Shown: positions 44,390 to 54,000 of the stretch, in pieces
Layout of the letters: every line of letters starts with the position of its first letter
Numbering within the stretch: the stretch's first letter is position 1
Assembly (NCBI GenBank): GCA_017084465.1
Contig: CP070896.1
Coordinates: 4,081,501-4,145,500, forward strand
Length of the DNA stretch: 64,000 bases
Source: Lacrimispora xylanisolvens
Lineage (GTDB): Bacteria; Bacillota; Clostridia; Lachnospirales; Lachnospiraceae
Direction: 5' to 3'
The notes under the pieces: generated by a model
What the model saw: the letters and a program-made list of their open reading frames with translations, nothing else
Told to the model about the DNA's origin: nothing
The model's database searches: none
Translations under genes and position numbers: made by a program

Positions 44390-45985
44390 ATGCAGACCGA
44401 AGGTCATACGGCACAGAAGACGATTAACCGTTACCGAAGTTTTCGTTATGAATTGATACTCGAAGGAATTTTAACAGGAGCCATAGCCGGTTCCGTAGTT
44501 GTATTTTTTCGATATTTGCTCAGCTATGGAGATGAGTTGCTAAGATGGGTGTTGAATGCGGTGAAGGGGAAACCGCTGCTGGTTGTCATCTGGTTTCTGG
44601 CTCTTACTGCAGGGGCGCTTTTTGTGACACTTATGTTAAAATGGGAGTCTTTGATTTCCGGGAGCGGTATCCCACAGGTAGAAGGGGAGATGATTGGAGA
44701 GCTGGATCCCTGTTGGTGGAAAACCCTTCTTGCCAAGCTTGCCGGTGGACTGGTGTCTCTTGGATTTGGTCTTTCCCTTGGACGGGAAGGCCCCAGTATT
44801 CAGCTTGGAGCAATGACAGCAAAAGGTATTTCCAGGATTTCAAAAAGATCTAAGACAGAAGAGAAGCTTTTAATCACATGCGGTGCAAGTGCAGGTCTTT
44901 CTGCTGCTTTCAATGCGCCTATTGCCGGAGTTTTATTCTCTCTGGAAGAAATACATAAACATTTTTCTCCGGAAATTCTCTTATCTACCATGGCGTCCTC
45001 CATCACTGCGGATTTTGTTTCCCGTAATGTATTTGGATTAAAGCCTATATTTGATCTTCAGATCACGAAAATGATTCCTCTTCATCACTACGGATATGTA
45101 ATCGCATTCGGCGTAATTATCGGAGTAATGGGTGTGGTATATAATACAACCCTTTCAAAAACCCAGGGTCTGTATCAGAAAATTCCTAATCAGTTTGTAC
45201 GGTTAATGATCCCGTTTTTATTGGCTGGAGTTTTCGGTCTGTATTATCCTGCAGTACTGGGCGGAGGCCATTCACTGGTAGAGGTACTGACCTCAGGAGA
45301 GATGATGTTTGGAGCTCTTTGCCTATTGCTGTTTTTAAAATTTGCATTTTCCATATTAAGCTTTGGATCAGGTGCTCCGGGCGGAATCTTTCTGCCCCTT
45401 CTGGTACTTGGTGCAGTGATCGGAAGCCTCTATTGCAGCGCAGTGGGAATGATGACAGATTCCCTTCAGTATCTTCTGGGTAATTTTATTATCCTTGGAA
45501 TGGCTGGTTATTTTTCCGCCATTGTAAGGGCGCCCATAACCGGTATCATTCTAATCAGCGAAATGACTGGTAGTTTTACTCATTTACTTGCTCTTTCCCT
45601 TGTTTCCCTGATCGCTTATGTAATCCCGGATATGGTACGGTGCGCTCCTGTTTACGATCAGCTGCTTCACCGGCTTTTACGGAAATTAAATCCTGACAGA
45701 GATACTTCCCTCACCGGAGAAAAGGTGCTGGTGGAAGGGATGATTTTTCATGGCAGTGAGGCGGAGGGAAAGAAGGTTTCCGAAATCCAGTGGCCGCGGA
45801 CCTGTCTTCTTATTTCTCTTTTGAGGGGAGAAGCGGAGTTTGTTCCAAGAGGGGAAACAAAATTTCTGGCTGGAGATAAGATGGTCATACTCTGCGATGA
45901 GTCAGCTCAGGGTAAGCTTCATGAAGTTCTTCAAAATGTGTGTGAGACCGTGAAGATGGAATCGGTAATCCGATCACATTCCTGA
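44390..45985 (+). CDS. ClC-family H+/Cl- antiporter with RCK_C (TrkA-C) domain
   Basis: Membrane protein of about 531 residues. ClC signatures are all present: GSGIPQVEGEM (Ser in the anion site), GREGPSIQLGAM (gating Glu), GAPGGIFLPLLVLGA and the Tyr-containing C-terminal helices. APITGIILISEMTG is the usual late motif. Residues from about 455 form a cytosolic TrkA-C-type domain (VEGMIFHGSEAEGKKVSEIQWPRTCLLISLLRGEAEFVPRGETKFLAGDKMVI). It probably exchanges chloride or fluoride for protons. ATG at 44390 follows AGGAGG. Confidence 0.93.
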   Translation: MQTEGHTAQKTINRYRSFRYELILEGILTGAIAGSVVVFFRYLLSYGDELLRWVLNAVKGKPLLVVIWFLALTAGALFVTLMLKWESLISGSGIPQVEGEMIGELDPCWWKTLLAKLAGGLVSLGFGLSLGREGPSIQLGAMTAKGISRISKRSKTEEKLLITCGASAGLSAAFNAPIAGVLFSLEEIHKHFSPEILLSTMASSITADFVSRNVFGLKPIFDLQITKMIPLHHYGYVIAFGVIIGVMGVVYNTTLSKTQGLYQKIPNQFVRLMIPFLLAGVFGLYYPAVLGGGHSLVEVLTSGEMMFGALCLLLFLKFAFSILSFGSGAPGGIFLPLLVLGAVIGSLYCSAVGMMTDSLQYLLGNFIILGMAGYFSAIVRAPITGIILISEMTGSFTHLLALSLVSLIAYVIPDMVRCAPVYDQLLHRLLRKLNPDRDTSLTGEKVLVEGMIFHGSEAEGKKVSEIQWPRTCLLISLLRGEAEFVPRGETKFLAGDKMVILCDESAQGKLHEVLQNVCETVKMESVIRSHS

Positions 45986-46049
45986 CATTTTGGTTGACTT
46001 CTTTGGAAAAGACGTAAACTGGTAGAAAAGGCAGTCAGGAGTTTGGGCC

Positions 46050-46781
46050 ATGAATAATCAGACAAAAGATAGAATGGATGAACTGGAACGCCGGCGCAGG
46101 TCAAGAGAGCGCCGGAATAAACAAAAGAAAAAAAAGAAAAAAAGATCAATCTTTTACATATTTCTGCGGTTTGCCATATGGACCGGATTATTAGCCTGTA
46201 TTCTTTGGGGATTAATTTCACTTTTTGGAAGAAATTATGTGGATATCAGGTCTATTACCATGCCGGATTACGTCCAGCAGGACTTCCTTGACTTCAATCC
46301 TTATTCAAGACCGGGAACTAAGATGAAACGAATTAACGGAATTGTGATTCACTATGTTGCCAACCCCGGTACAACTGCCAAGCAGAACCGGGATTATTTT
46401 GCCAGCTTAAAGGATCAGACAGAGGAGAAAAAGATCTCGGCAAGCAGTCACTTTATTATCGGACTGGAAGGGGAAATTGTTCAGGAAATCCCCATCTACG
46501 AGGTGGCCTATGCAACCTCAAAGGAGAAAAATAAGGATACGGTTTCCATAGAATGCTGTCATCCCGATGAAACCGGTAAATTTAATGACCAGACTTATGC
46601 CTCTTTGGTGAAATTTACAGCTCTCTTATGCAAAGAACTGGGATTGACGGAAAAGGATGTAATCCGGCATTATGACGCCACCGGCAAGGATTGTCCCAGA
46701 TATTTTGTGGCCCATGAAGATGCATGGAAGCAGTTCTTACAAGATGTAAAAACAGAGAGAAAGGCTATCAAAGAGGAGTAA
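46050..46781 (+). CDS. Membrane-anchored N-acetylmuramoyl-L-alanine amidase (Amidase_2)
   Basis: Peptidoglycan hydrolase of 243 residues. A very basic N terminus (ERRRRSRERRNKQKKKKKKR) precedes one membrane helix (about residues 35-56). The Amidase_2 / PGRP domain follows, with zinc ligands expected in INGIVIHYVANPG, VIRHYDATGKDCPRYF, and substrate-side Glu in VSIECCHPD. It acts outside the membrane on the stem peptide bond. AGGAG precedes the ATG. Confidence 0.9.
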   Translation: MNNQTKDRMDELERRRRSRERRNKQKKKKKKRSIFYIFLRFAIWTGLLACILWGLISLFGRNYVDIRSITMPDYVQQDFLDFNPYSRPGTKMKRINGIVIHYVANPGTTAKQNRDYFASLKDQTEEKKISASSHFIIGLEGEIVQEIPIYEVAYATSKEKNKDTVSIECCHPDETGKFNDQTYASLVKFTALLCKELGLTEKDVIRHYDATGKDCPRYFVAHEDAWKQFLQDVKTERKAIKEE

Positions 46782-46863
46782 AACTACAGTCAATAATATC
46801 CGGAAAGCTGGTAAAATATACAGCAAAGGCTTCCTCTATTATAACAGCAGTAATAAAAAGAAT

Positions 46864-46895
46864 AGAAGAATCGGATTAACGTTCCGATTCTTCTT
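46864..46895 (+). terminator. Terminator between convergent amidase and C_GCAxxG genes
   Basis: AGAAGAATCGG pairs with CCGATTCTTCT; it lies over the 3' end of the C_GCAxxG gene and may act for both. Confidence 0.7.
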
Positions 46896-47310
46896 TAAAT
46901 AATGTCCGTTCGATTATCATGACAGCATCAGCGATACAGTCGTTGCAGGGGCGAAGAACCTTTCCGGTTTCTACCCCTTTTAAATCTTTACATACAACAC
47001 TTCCATTCTGTTCTTTAAAGCTTTGAAGACATGCTTTGGAGGCTTCGTAAGAAGTTCTTTTGGAGTTTGGTTTATCAAGCTGAGCCGTACTGTTTTTTAA
47101 GCCTGACAAAACGGCAGCAGCACCGATGGCTCCGCATGTCCCCTCCATTCCTCCCATTCCAAGCCCCATGCCCTCTGTGAAACGGAACATAGTTGCTTCA
47201 TCCACACCGGTTTTATCACAGAATACGCAGGAAACAGCCTGTGCGCAATTGTAACCCTCTGCGTGTTTTTCCAGAGCCTTCTTTGCTCTGTCAGTCATTG
47301 GTTCTGTCAT
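46876..47310 (-). CDS. C_GCAxxG_C_C family protein
   Basis: Protein of 144 residues with the spaced pattern the family is named for: YNCAQAV, GTCGAIG, CKDLKGVETGKVL and CNDCIADAV. The Cys residues are thought to bind a redox centre; the function is not established. The glycine-rich GMGLGMGGMEGTCGA segment is normal for the family. AGGAGG precedes the ATG. It is 45 bp downstream of the YwaF-like membrane gene on the same strand. Confidence 0.9.
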   Translation of the reverse strand: MTEPMTDRAKKALEKHAEGYNCAQAVSCVFCDKTGVDEATMFRFTEGMGLGMGGMEGTCGAIGAAAVLSGLKNSTAQLDKPNSKRTSYEASKACLQSFKEQNGSVVCKDLKGVETGKVLRPCNDCIADAVMIIERTLFKEESER

Positions 47311-47354
47311 GTGTCATTCCTCCTGATGAATGATTAAATTAAGGTTACTCCTGG

Positions 47355-48131
47355 TCAGACAGTCTGCCGGGATGAATAAAGATGAAATTTCCCAAATATA
47401 AAATGAAAAATAAATCCGCCCAGGCAGGTAACTGCCAGATAGAGGGCATTTCCTATGGAAATACCATATTTTATGGCGATATCATGAAATACAATCTGTG
47501 CAGATGGATAATAAGGTGAGATATAAAACATATCCGCCTGACCCAAAGGCTTTGCTGTCCGGTTAATGACCGATGCTACAATACAACAGAAAAAGAATAA
47601 TGGCAGTGTCCGGACAAATCCTCTTGTGGTTGTATCAGAACAGCGGGAAAAGGCAATTACAAGGCCGATATAAATCAGCAGCAGGTGCCAGATGAGGCCG
47701 TGAATAGTCAGTACCCAGTAGGGATGAAACAATCCTGACGGTTCAGCCAGTGCCATAATTCCGCCAAGGAGGTTAAAATCCTGCATAAAAGTATAGAGCA
47801 CCGTCTTTTTTCCCGCAGAAGGTACAAATGGCAGCACCAGACAGAAATACATAGGAAGGCTGCACAACTGAAATGGAAAATACCACCAGTTGTAAGTCTG
47901 GTCATTCACCACATAATATAAGAATAACTGTTTATAGCATTCTGAGGCTGCAAGTACGATGCCGCAGAGAAATAAAAGTCCTGGTATCTGGTTGTTCTTT
48001 ATTTTTCTTGTGGTGTAATAGGACAGAAAAACTACGAAAATGAGCCCTGCAGAGACAAAAAAAAGGTGAAAAAACGAGTAGGGGGCAGGCGGTGTCATAG
48101 GCCATGCCGTTTTCATAAGGATATCCTTCAT
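47355..48131 (-). CDS. YwaF/TMEM164-family membrane protein
   Basis: Polytopic membrane protein of about 258 residues with seven or so helices. WWYFPFQLCSLPMYFCLVLPF and GGIMALAEPSGLFHPYW with a following HGLIWHLLLIYIGL are the conserved centre of the YwaF / TIGR02206-like family. The Cys and His in these helices resemble the TMEM164 acyltransferase active-site layout, though bacterial members are not characterised. ATG at 48131 has AAAGGGA ahead; the longer frame to 48197 has no ribosome binding site. Confidence 0.82.
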   Translation of the reverse strand: MKDILMKTAWPMTPPAPYSFFHLFFVSAGLIFVVFLSYYTTRKIKNNQIPGLLFLCGIVLAASECYKQLFLYYVVNDQTYNWWYFPFQLCSLPMYFCLVLPFVPSAGKKTVLYTFMQDFNLLGGIMALAEPSGLFHPYWVLTIHGLIWHLLLIYIGLVIAFSRCSDTTTRGFVRTLPLFFFCCIVASVINRTAKPLGQADMFYISPYYPSAQIVFHDIAIKYGISIGNALYLAVTCLGGFIFHFIFGKFHLYSSRQTV

Positions 48132-48226
48132 ATCGGTTCCCTTTCTTCCCTGATTATCAATCAGGTATATTATAATGGATGGCAAAAAAACATGCAAGGC
48201 AATTGAACAATCTTCCTTCTAAGTAC

Positions 48227-48254
48227 TTGATTAATTCCGAAAATGCTATATAAT
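48227..48254 (+). promoter_or_regulatory. Promoter of the amino-acid ABC transporter operon
   Basis: TTGATT (48227-48232), 16 bases, TATAAT (48249-48254), about 58 bp before the start of the binding protein gene. Confidence 0.6.
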
Positions 48255-48312
48255 GTATAACTGATACTTATTTTATAATTATGCAGATTTGTGTATAAGA
48301 GGAGGAATCATT

Positions 48313-49155
48313 ATGAAGAAAAATAAAATTGCAGTTGCAGTAGCATTATGTATGGCAGCAGTATTAACCGCATGTGGCGGAACAGCAAAAACAGAGACAA
48401 CAAAAGCAGCAGGAGCTGAGACAACAAAAGCTGGAGCGGAGACAACAAAAGCAGCAGCAGAAACAACAAAAGCAGGAGCAGAAAGCTCTGCAGCAGGCGG
48501 TAAGCTTGTTATGGTAACCAATGCAGAATTCCCTCCTTACGAATATCATGATAACAATGATATCGTAGGTATTGATGCAGATATCGCAAAAGCCATTGCT
48601 GATAAGATGGGCATGGAACTGGAGATTCAGGATATGGCATTTGATTCCCTGATCCCTGCTGTTCAGTCCGGCAAAGCAGATTTTACCGCAGCTGGTATGA
48701 CTGTAAATGAAGATCGTAAAAAGAATGTGGACTTTACTGATACCTATGCACAGGCTGCTCAGGTTATTATTGTAAAAGATGGCAGTGAGATTAAGGCACC
48801 AGCTGATTTAGACGGTAAGAAGATCGGTGTTCAGACCGGAACCACCGGTGATATTTATGCAGGTGACATTAAGGATGGCAATATTCAGCGTTTCAACAAG
48901 GGAATGGAAGCTGTTATGGCTCTGTCCCAGGGAAAAGTTGATGCCGTAGTCATTGACCGTGAACCAGCAAAAGTATTTGTAAAAGAGAATGCAGGCTTAA
49001 AGATTCTTGATGAAGCATTTACAGAAGAAGAATATGCAATTGCTGTTAAAAAAGGTAATACAGAACTGTTAGAGAAGATGAATGCTGCAATCAAGGAATT
49101 AAAAGATTCCGGCGAACTTCAGAAGATTGTGGATAAATACATCACAGCAAAATAA
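48313..49155 (+). CDS. Polar amino-acid ABC transporter substrate-binding lipoprotein
   Basis: Extracytoplasmic binding protein of 280 residues. Signal peptide with lipobox LTAC (Cys about 22), then a low-complexity linker of repeated ETTKA-type units (about residues 28-58), then an SBP_bac_3 domain: LVMVTNAEFPPYEYHDNNDIVGIDADIAKAIADKMG, GMTVNEDRKKNVDFTDTY, IGVQTGTTGD and VDAVVIDREPA. The Asp in the DRKK-region and an Arg at the usual ligand position suit an alpha-amino acid. ATG at 48313 follows GGAGG. The permease and ATPase genes follow directly. Confidence 0.94.
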   Translation: MKKNKIAVAVALCMAAVLTACGGTAKTETTKAAGAETTKAGAETTKAAAETTKAGAESSAAGGKLVMVTNAEFPPYEYHDNNDIVGIDADIAKAIADKMGMELEIQDMAFDSLIPAVQSGKADFTAAGMTVNEDRKKNVDFTDTYAQAAQVIIVKDGSEIKAPADLDGKKIGVQTGTTGDIYAGDIKDGNIQRFNKGMEAVMALSQGKVDAVVIDREPAKVFVKENAGLKILDEAFTEEEYAIAVKKGNTELLEKMNAAIKELKDSGELQKIVDKYITAK

Positions 49156-49173
49156 GAATAAAGGAAGAGTGCC

Positions 49174-49866
49174 ATGTGGGAAAAGCTAAGAGATGATTTC
49201 TATCAGAATTTTATCGTAGACAACCGTTGGAAATACATTACCGACGGATTGCAGAATACGTTAAAAATCACGTTTTTTGCAGTCTTAATCGGAATATTGC
49301 TGGGATTTTTAGTTGCAGTGATCCGGTCTACTTATGAAAATACCCATAAGCTGAAGGTACTGAACTGGATCTGCGGGGTTTATCTTACGGTAATCCGCGG
49401 AACACCGGTAGTAGTTCAGCTCATGATCATGTATTTTGTGATCTTTTCCTTTCATGATCCGGGACAGGTATTTACTGCGGTAGTCGCATTCGGAATCAAC
49501 TCCGGTGCCTACGTGGCTGAAATCTTCCGAAGTGGTATCAGCAGCATTGAAAAGGGGCAGTTTGAAGCAGGAAGGAGTCTGGGCTTTAACTATGCCCAGA
49601 CCATGTGGTTTATCATCATGCCCCAGGCATTTAAAAATGTAGTTCCGACTCTGGCCAATGAGTTTATCGTGCTGTTAAAGGAAACCTCAGTAGCAGGTTA
49701 CATAGGACTGCAGGATTTAACGAAAGGCGGAGATATTATTAAGAGCCGCACTTATTCTGCATTCATGCCTCTCATCGCAGTGGCAGTCATTTATCTGGTT
49801 ATGGTTATGATGTTTTCACGGCTGGTAAGAGTACTGGAGAGGAGGCTGCAGAGAAGTGAGCATTAA
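49174..49866 (+). CDS. Polar amino-acid ABC transporter permease
   Basis: Inner-membrane permease of 230 residues, HisMQ type. [30 protein letters not shown] is the first helix with the typical His/Glu/Gln-TM start, [17 protein letters not shown] and the EAA loop [42 protein letters not shown] follow. It pairs with the ATPase gene, with which it overlaps by 11 bp. Confidence 0.95.
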   Translation: MWEKLRDDFYQNFIVDNRWKYITDGLQNTLKITFFAVLIGILLGFLVAVIRSTYENTHKLKVLNWICGVYLTVIRGTPVVVQLMIMYFVIFSFHDPGQVFTAVVAFGINSGAYVAEIFRSGISSIEKGQFEAGRSLGFNYAQTMWFIIMPQAFKNVVPTLANEFIVLLKETSVAGYIGLQDLTKGGDIIKSRTYSAFMPLIAVAVIYLVMVMMFSRLVRVLERRLQRSEH

Positions 49867-50605
49867 TAATATGGAAAAACCTCTGATTCAGGTTCAGAAT
49901 CTGGGAAAAAAATTTGGCGATATGGAAGTGTTAAAAGACATTTCCGTTGATATTTACAAAGGTGATGTGGTGTGTGTAATCGGACCCTCCGGTTCGGGAA
50001 AAAGTACTTTCCTGCGTTGCTTAAACAGACTGGAAGAGCCCAGCGGCGGTCATATTCTTTTTGAAGGCGCCGATATCGTGGACAAGAAAACCGATATTGA
50101 CAAACACCGTCAGAAGATGGGAATGGTATTCCAGCAGTTTAACCTATTCCCTCATATGACAATTTTAAAGAACTTAACAATTGCACCGGTTAAGCTGCAG
50201 GGAAAAAGTGAGAAAGAAGCGAAAGAACAGGCTTTAAAGCTTCTTCATAAGGTGGGACTGGCAGACCGTGCGGATGCTTATCCTAACCAGCTCTCCGGTG
50301 GTCAAAAGCAGAGAATTGCCATTGTGCGTGCTTTGTGTATGAATCCGGATGTGATGCTGTTTGACGAACCGACTTCTGCACTTGATCCGGAGATGGTAGG
50401 AGAAGTGTTAACCGTTATGCGGGAACTGGCAGAAGAAAAGATGACCATGGTGGTTGTTACCCATGAGATGGGATTTGCCAGAGAGGTGGCAACCAGGGTT
50501 ATGTTTATGGATGGCGGTTACTTCCTGGAAGAGAACGAACCTGAAGAATTTTTTGCTAATCCAAAGAATGACAGGCTGAAACTATTCTTGAGTAAAGTAC
50601 TTTAA
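49856..50605 (+). CDS. Polar amino-acid ABC transporter ATP-binding protein
   Basis: Cytosolic ATPase of 249 residues. Walker [11 protein letters not shown]-loop [11 protein letters not shown], signature LSGGQKQR, Walker [15 protein letters not shown] and switch VVTHEMG are all intact. The start is GTG at 49856, inside the permease gene, with GGAGG 10 bases upstream; ATG at 49871 is an alternative. It closes the operon before a terminator. Confidence 0.96.
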   Translation: MSINNMEKPLIQVQNLGKKFGDMEVLKDISVDIYKGDVVCVIGPSGSGKSTFLRCLNRLEEPSGGHILFEGADIVDKKTDIDKHRQKMGMVFQQFNLFPHMTILKNLTIAPVKLQGKSEKEAKEQALKLLHKVGLADRADAYPNQLSGGQKQRIAIVRALCMNPDVMLFDEPTSALDPEMVGEVLTVMRELAEEKMTMVVVTHEMGFAREVATRVMFMDGGYFLEENEPEEFFANPKNDRLKLFLSKVL

Positions 50606-50640
50606 TGGTATTATAGTTTCAAAACTTATAAAATATCTTA

Positions 50641-50680
50641 AAATGTCACTGATTTGTTACTGAATCAGTGACATTTTTGT
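50641..50680 (+). terminator. Terminator of the ABC transporter operon
   Basis: AAATGTCACTGATT pairs with AATCAGTGACATTT followed by T. Confidence 0.9.
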
Positions 50681-51026
50681 TTAACAAATCTGATTATTAA
50701 AAAAATATTCTGCAGTATAAAAATTTACATCTATTATTTTCCGAAAACATGTGATATACTACAAAAAAATGTCGAATTTATTGTTTTTATGTTGAATTAT
50801 CAGAGACCACTAGGCTAAGATTTAGTCAGGATTGCTGATTTTTTTTGATTAAACTATTTTTGAAAGGGGTTGAACGCTAAGATCATAGATAAGGTATTAA
50901 TTAAGACATTGCGGCCAAACAACTAGAAGGATGAATCATGGTTCTATCACGTTTCAGAGCAGGGAAGCCAGTGAGAAGAACCGGACATAACTCCGTATCT
51001 CTGTAAGAAAAAATGGGAGAAAACGT
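50681..51026 (+). promoter_or_regulatory. Promoter and structured leader of the S-layer protein gene
   Basis: No gene here. A likely -10 TATACT lies at 50755-50760. The leader then carries a hairpin closed by TCAG (50800-50803) and CTGA (50835-50838) with inner CTAA/TTAG pairing, followed by eight T (50839-50846), which looks like an attenuator or terminator. Further on, GGTTCT (50940-50945) can pair with AGAACC (50977-50982). GGGAG precedes the ATG at 51027. No known riboswitch core was matched. Confidence 0.45.
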
Positions 51027-54000
51027 ATGACGAGGAGAATAATAAGCATATTTCTTATAATATGCATGGTCGTTGGTCTGACGCCGATATCGGTAGTGGC
51101 AGAGGAAGGGAATCCTGGCCAGACATCGGAAAGTTTTACCACACAAAATGAGGATTATGAATCAGCAACACCGTCTGAGGCGGAAGAAGAGCCGGAGACA
51201 GAAGAACCACAGACAGAAGTACCGCAGGAAACAACCGCACAACCGGAACAGCTTACAGAACCGGAAGTAATTACAGAACCAGCTGCAATGCCTTTTGATT
51301 TTGAAGCGGCAACGCCAGCTCAGGCATTGACGGCAGGTGTGGATCCTGAAATTGAGTATCTGGCGCCAGATACATTTGCATTTAATGCTGCAGATGAAGG
51401 TTATAGTTTTATTGCGCCACTTCAGATACGCATTAATAATATTGGGGAAACTTCCACTGGTACTCTGGATATTGTATTAACCGGAAGTGGCAAAGATGAC
51501 TACAGTATCACCAAAACGTCTCTTCCAAGCATTGGGGCAGGACAATCAGATTATTTTAACGTATCACCTAAAACCGGGCTGACGACAGGCGATTACACAG
51601 CTACTGTGACCGTATGGGCAAACGGCGTGGAATTGAAAAGTACGGATTTAAGTTTTACGGTTACTCCAGCCGGAGCAAAGTACCCGGTAGAAATAAGAAC
51701 TTATATCGATAATATTCCCTCCGATATGGATGGAGTGGTGGTGTTAAGAAACAATCAGACCACTGTAGAGGCATCTAAAACAGATACCGGCATATATAAA
51801 ACAACTGCTGCAAATGGTACCTATGATATCTATGTTGATGGAGTGGATACCAATAAGATTATTGCAATAAGTAATGGAGCAACTATAGTAGAAATAGATT
51901 ATTATACAGTCAGTTTTTCAACGTCTTATGCCGGAACAGCCACTGGAAGCAGTATAAATGCCACTGCCGGCGGAACTAGCATTGCCAATGGTACGAAGGT
52001 TGTAAAGGGAACCCCTGTTACGATTACAGCAACTGGAGCCGGCGCGGCGAGCTATACATATGCGTGGAGCGGAGACGGAACCAACAGCCAGACGACACAA
52101 TCACTGACGGTTGCATCCTTATCCGGCACCATAAACGCAGTATGTGCAGTAACCGGAGTTGGAGTAATGCCAACAGATCCTGATTATAAAATTGGTAATA
52201 ACCCTTATTTATGGACAGGCTCAGACCAGACCATTGTGCTGTCAGGTAACAATGAGACACTGAGTATTTTAAAACCTCCGTCAGCTGTTATCAGAATTGA
52301 TGTCCGTTCTGAGGATTTATCCACAGTAACGATTGAGGGAAATTCCATTCCGTGTGATAAGACTTATATTGAAGTCTATAATGATATAACACTGAATCTG
52401 GTAGATCTTACTATTACAGCACCTGATAAAACGGGAGTAGAAAGCTCCGCAGTGATGCTTAATAAAGATGATTCTGAATCAGATCAGATGAAAATTAATG
52501 TAAGTGGAATCTGTAATTTAACTGGTTCCAATTGGGGAAGCGGGATTCGGTCCATTCATGATCAGGATCTGCTCATATCCGGCAGCGGTACATTAAATGT
52601 AACCGGCGGCAGCACAACCGACAGCAATCTGGCCGGAGGTCTTGGGATTGATATGGAAGGTTATACCTATGCTATGAATCAGGGTGCCAGACTGGCCATA
52701 GACGGAGGTGTAACGGTTAATGCAACGGGAGGCAGTGGTCAGAGTAATAATGGAGGCACCGGGATCAGAGTTTCCTGGGGAAGTATCCGGATCGGTGATG
52801 CGGATATAACTGCAACGGGCGGAGACTCATCGTCTGCCAATTACTGGGGGGCCCGGATTTGGTATTCAGGCTTCCTACCCGGCCAATGATCACTCAAAAG
52901 GCGGAATTATTACCATAGAAGATGGTACGGTAAACGCAACCGGAGGTAATTCGGATAATACCAATGCCGGCAGAGGAATCGATGCCTTTAACCAATTAAA
53001 TATAACCGGTGGAGCAGTAACAGCAATAGGGGGTGACAGCAAAAAAGCTCTGGGTGGAACTGCTATCTATGCTTACGAGCAGGAGTTTAATGTAAGCGGA
53101 GGAACCGTGACAGCAACAGGCGGTGACAGTGAGGAAAATACAGCAGGCTCAGCTGTTTATACTTATTTAAAAAATATAAACATAACTGGAGGATCAGTTA
53201 CTGCCACTGGTGGTGATGGAAAATCAAACAGTTCTCTTGGATTGTATAGCTATCTGGGTGACATTAACATCACTCAGGCTGAGGTCACAGTCAAAGGCGG
53301 TAATGGTGAGGTTAACGGTTCTCATGCCGTTTACACTCATTATGGTTCTATTAATATTGGTGATGGAGCTGATGTCACTGCCATAGGAGGTAACGGAACA
53401 ACCGGAGTCGGTGGTGTGGGACTGCGTGCATATGGAAGCAGCGACGGATCAGATCCAAATCGCGGAACTGTCCGTATTTCAGAAGATGCAGGAGATATCT
53501 ATATTCGCGGTGGTAGAGGTGCATCCGCATACCGGGATTCTGTAATGGGAAGAAACATATACATTTCTACCGGAAATAATGAACTCATTTCCATGGAAAG
53601 CGGGTCTGCCCGTACGATTATGAATGCTGAGGGCGGTGATAACGTATACCGCATGAAAGCATCAGTCGATCCTGCAGCTGAAACCGTTATTACCTCAGAG
53701 GTAAACGGAACACCAGGAAGATATACCTACAGAGCTGTAACAAAGGACGATGGCGTAGCCTATCTATGGCTCCCTTCAGGATCACAGACAGTATCATCAT
53801 CTGGTTATGCAAGTAAAAGTGCAGATATAGCTGGAAATGATGGATCAGTAAAAGAGGTAACCCTTACTAAAATTCCTACAATGACTGTGCCGGGGGCACC
53901 GTTAAATGTTTCAGCAGTTGCCGGTGATAAAAATGCAGTTGTAAGCTTCAACCCGCCATTGAATAACGGAGGAAGTTCCATTCAGTCTTACATAGTGATT

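Noticed and set aside
48279..48549. Antisense reading frames over the binding-protein linker
   Set aside because: They mirror the ETTKA repeats of the lipoprotein linker, have no start signal and low-complexity composition.
50760..50850. c-di-GMP-I (GEMM) riboswitch before the S-layer gene
   Set aside because: A part resembles the 3' half (GCTAAG, TCAGGATTGCTGA), but the conserved GCACAGGGCAAAC and GACGCAAAGC cores are missing. Kept only as an unclassified leader.
50940..51020. Cobalamin riboswitch in the S-layer leader
   Set aside because: GGGAAGCCAGTGAGAA looks slightly like the B12-box region, but the rest of the consensus is not there.
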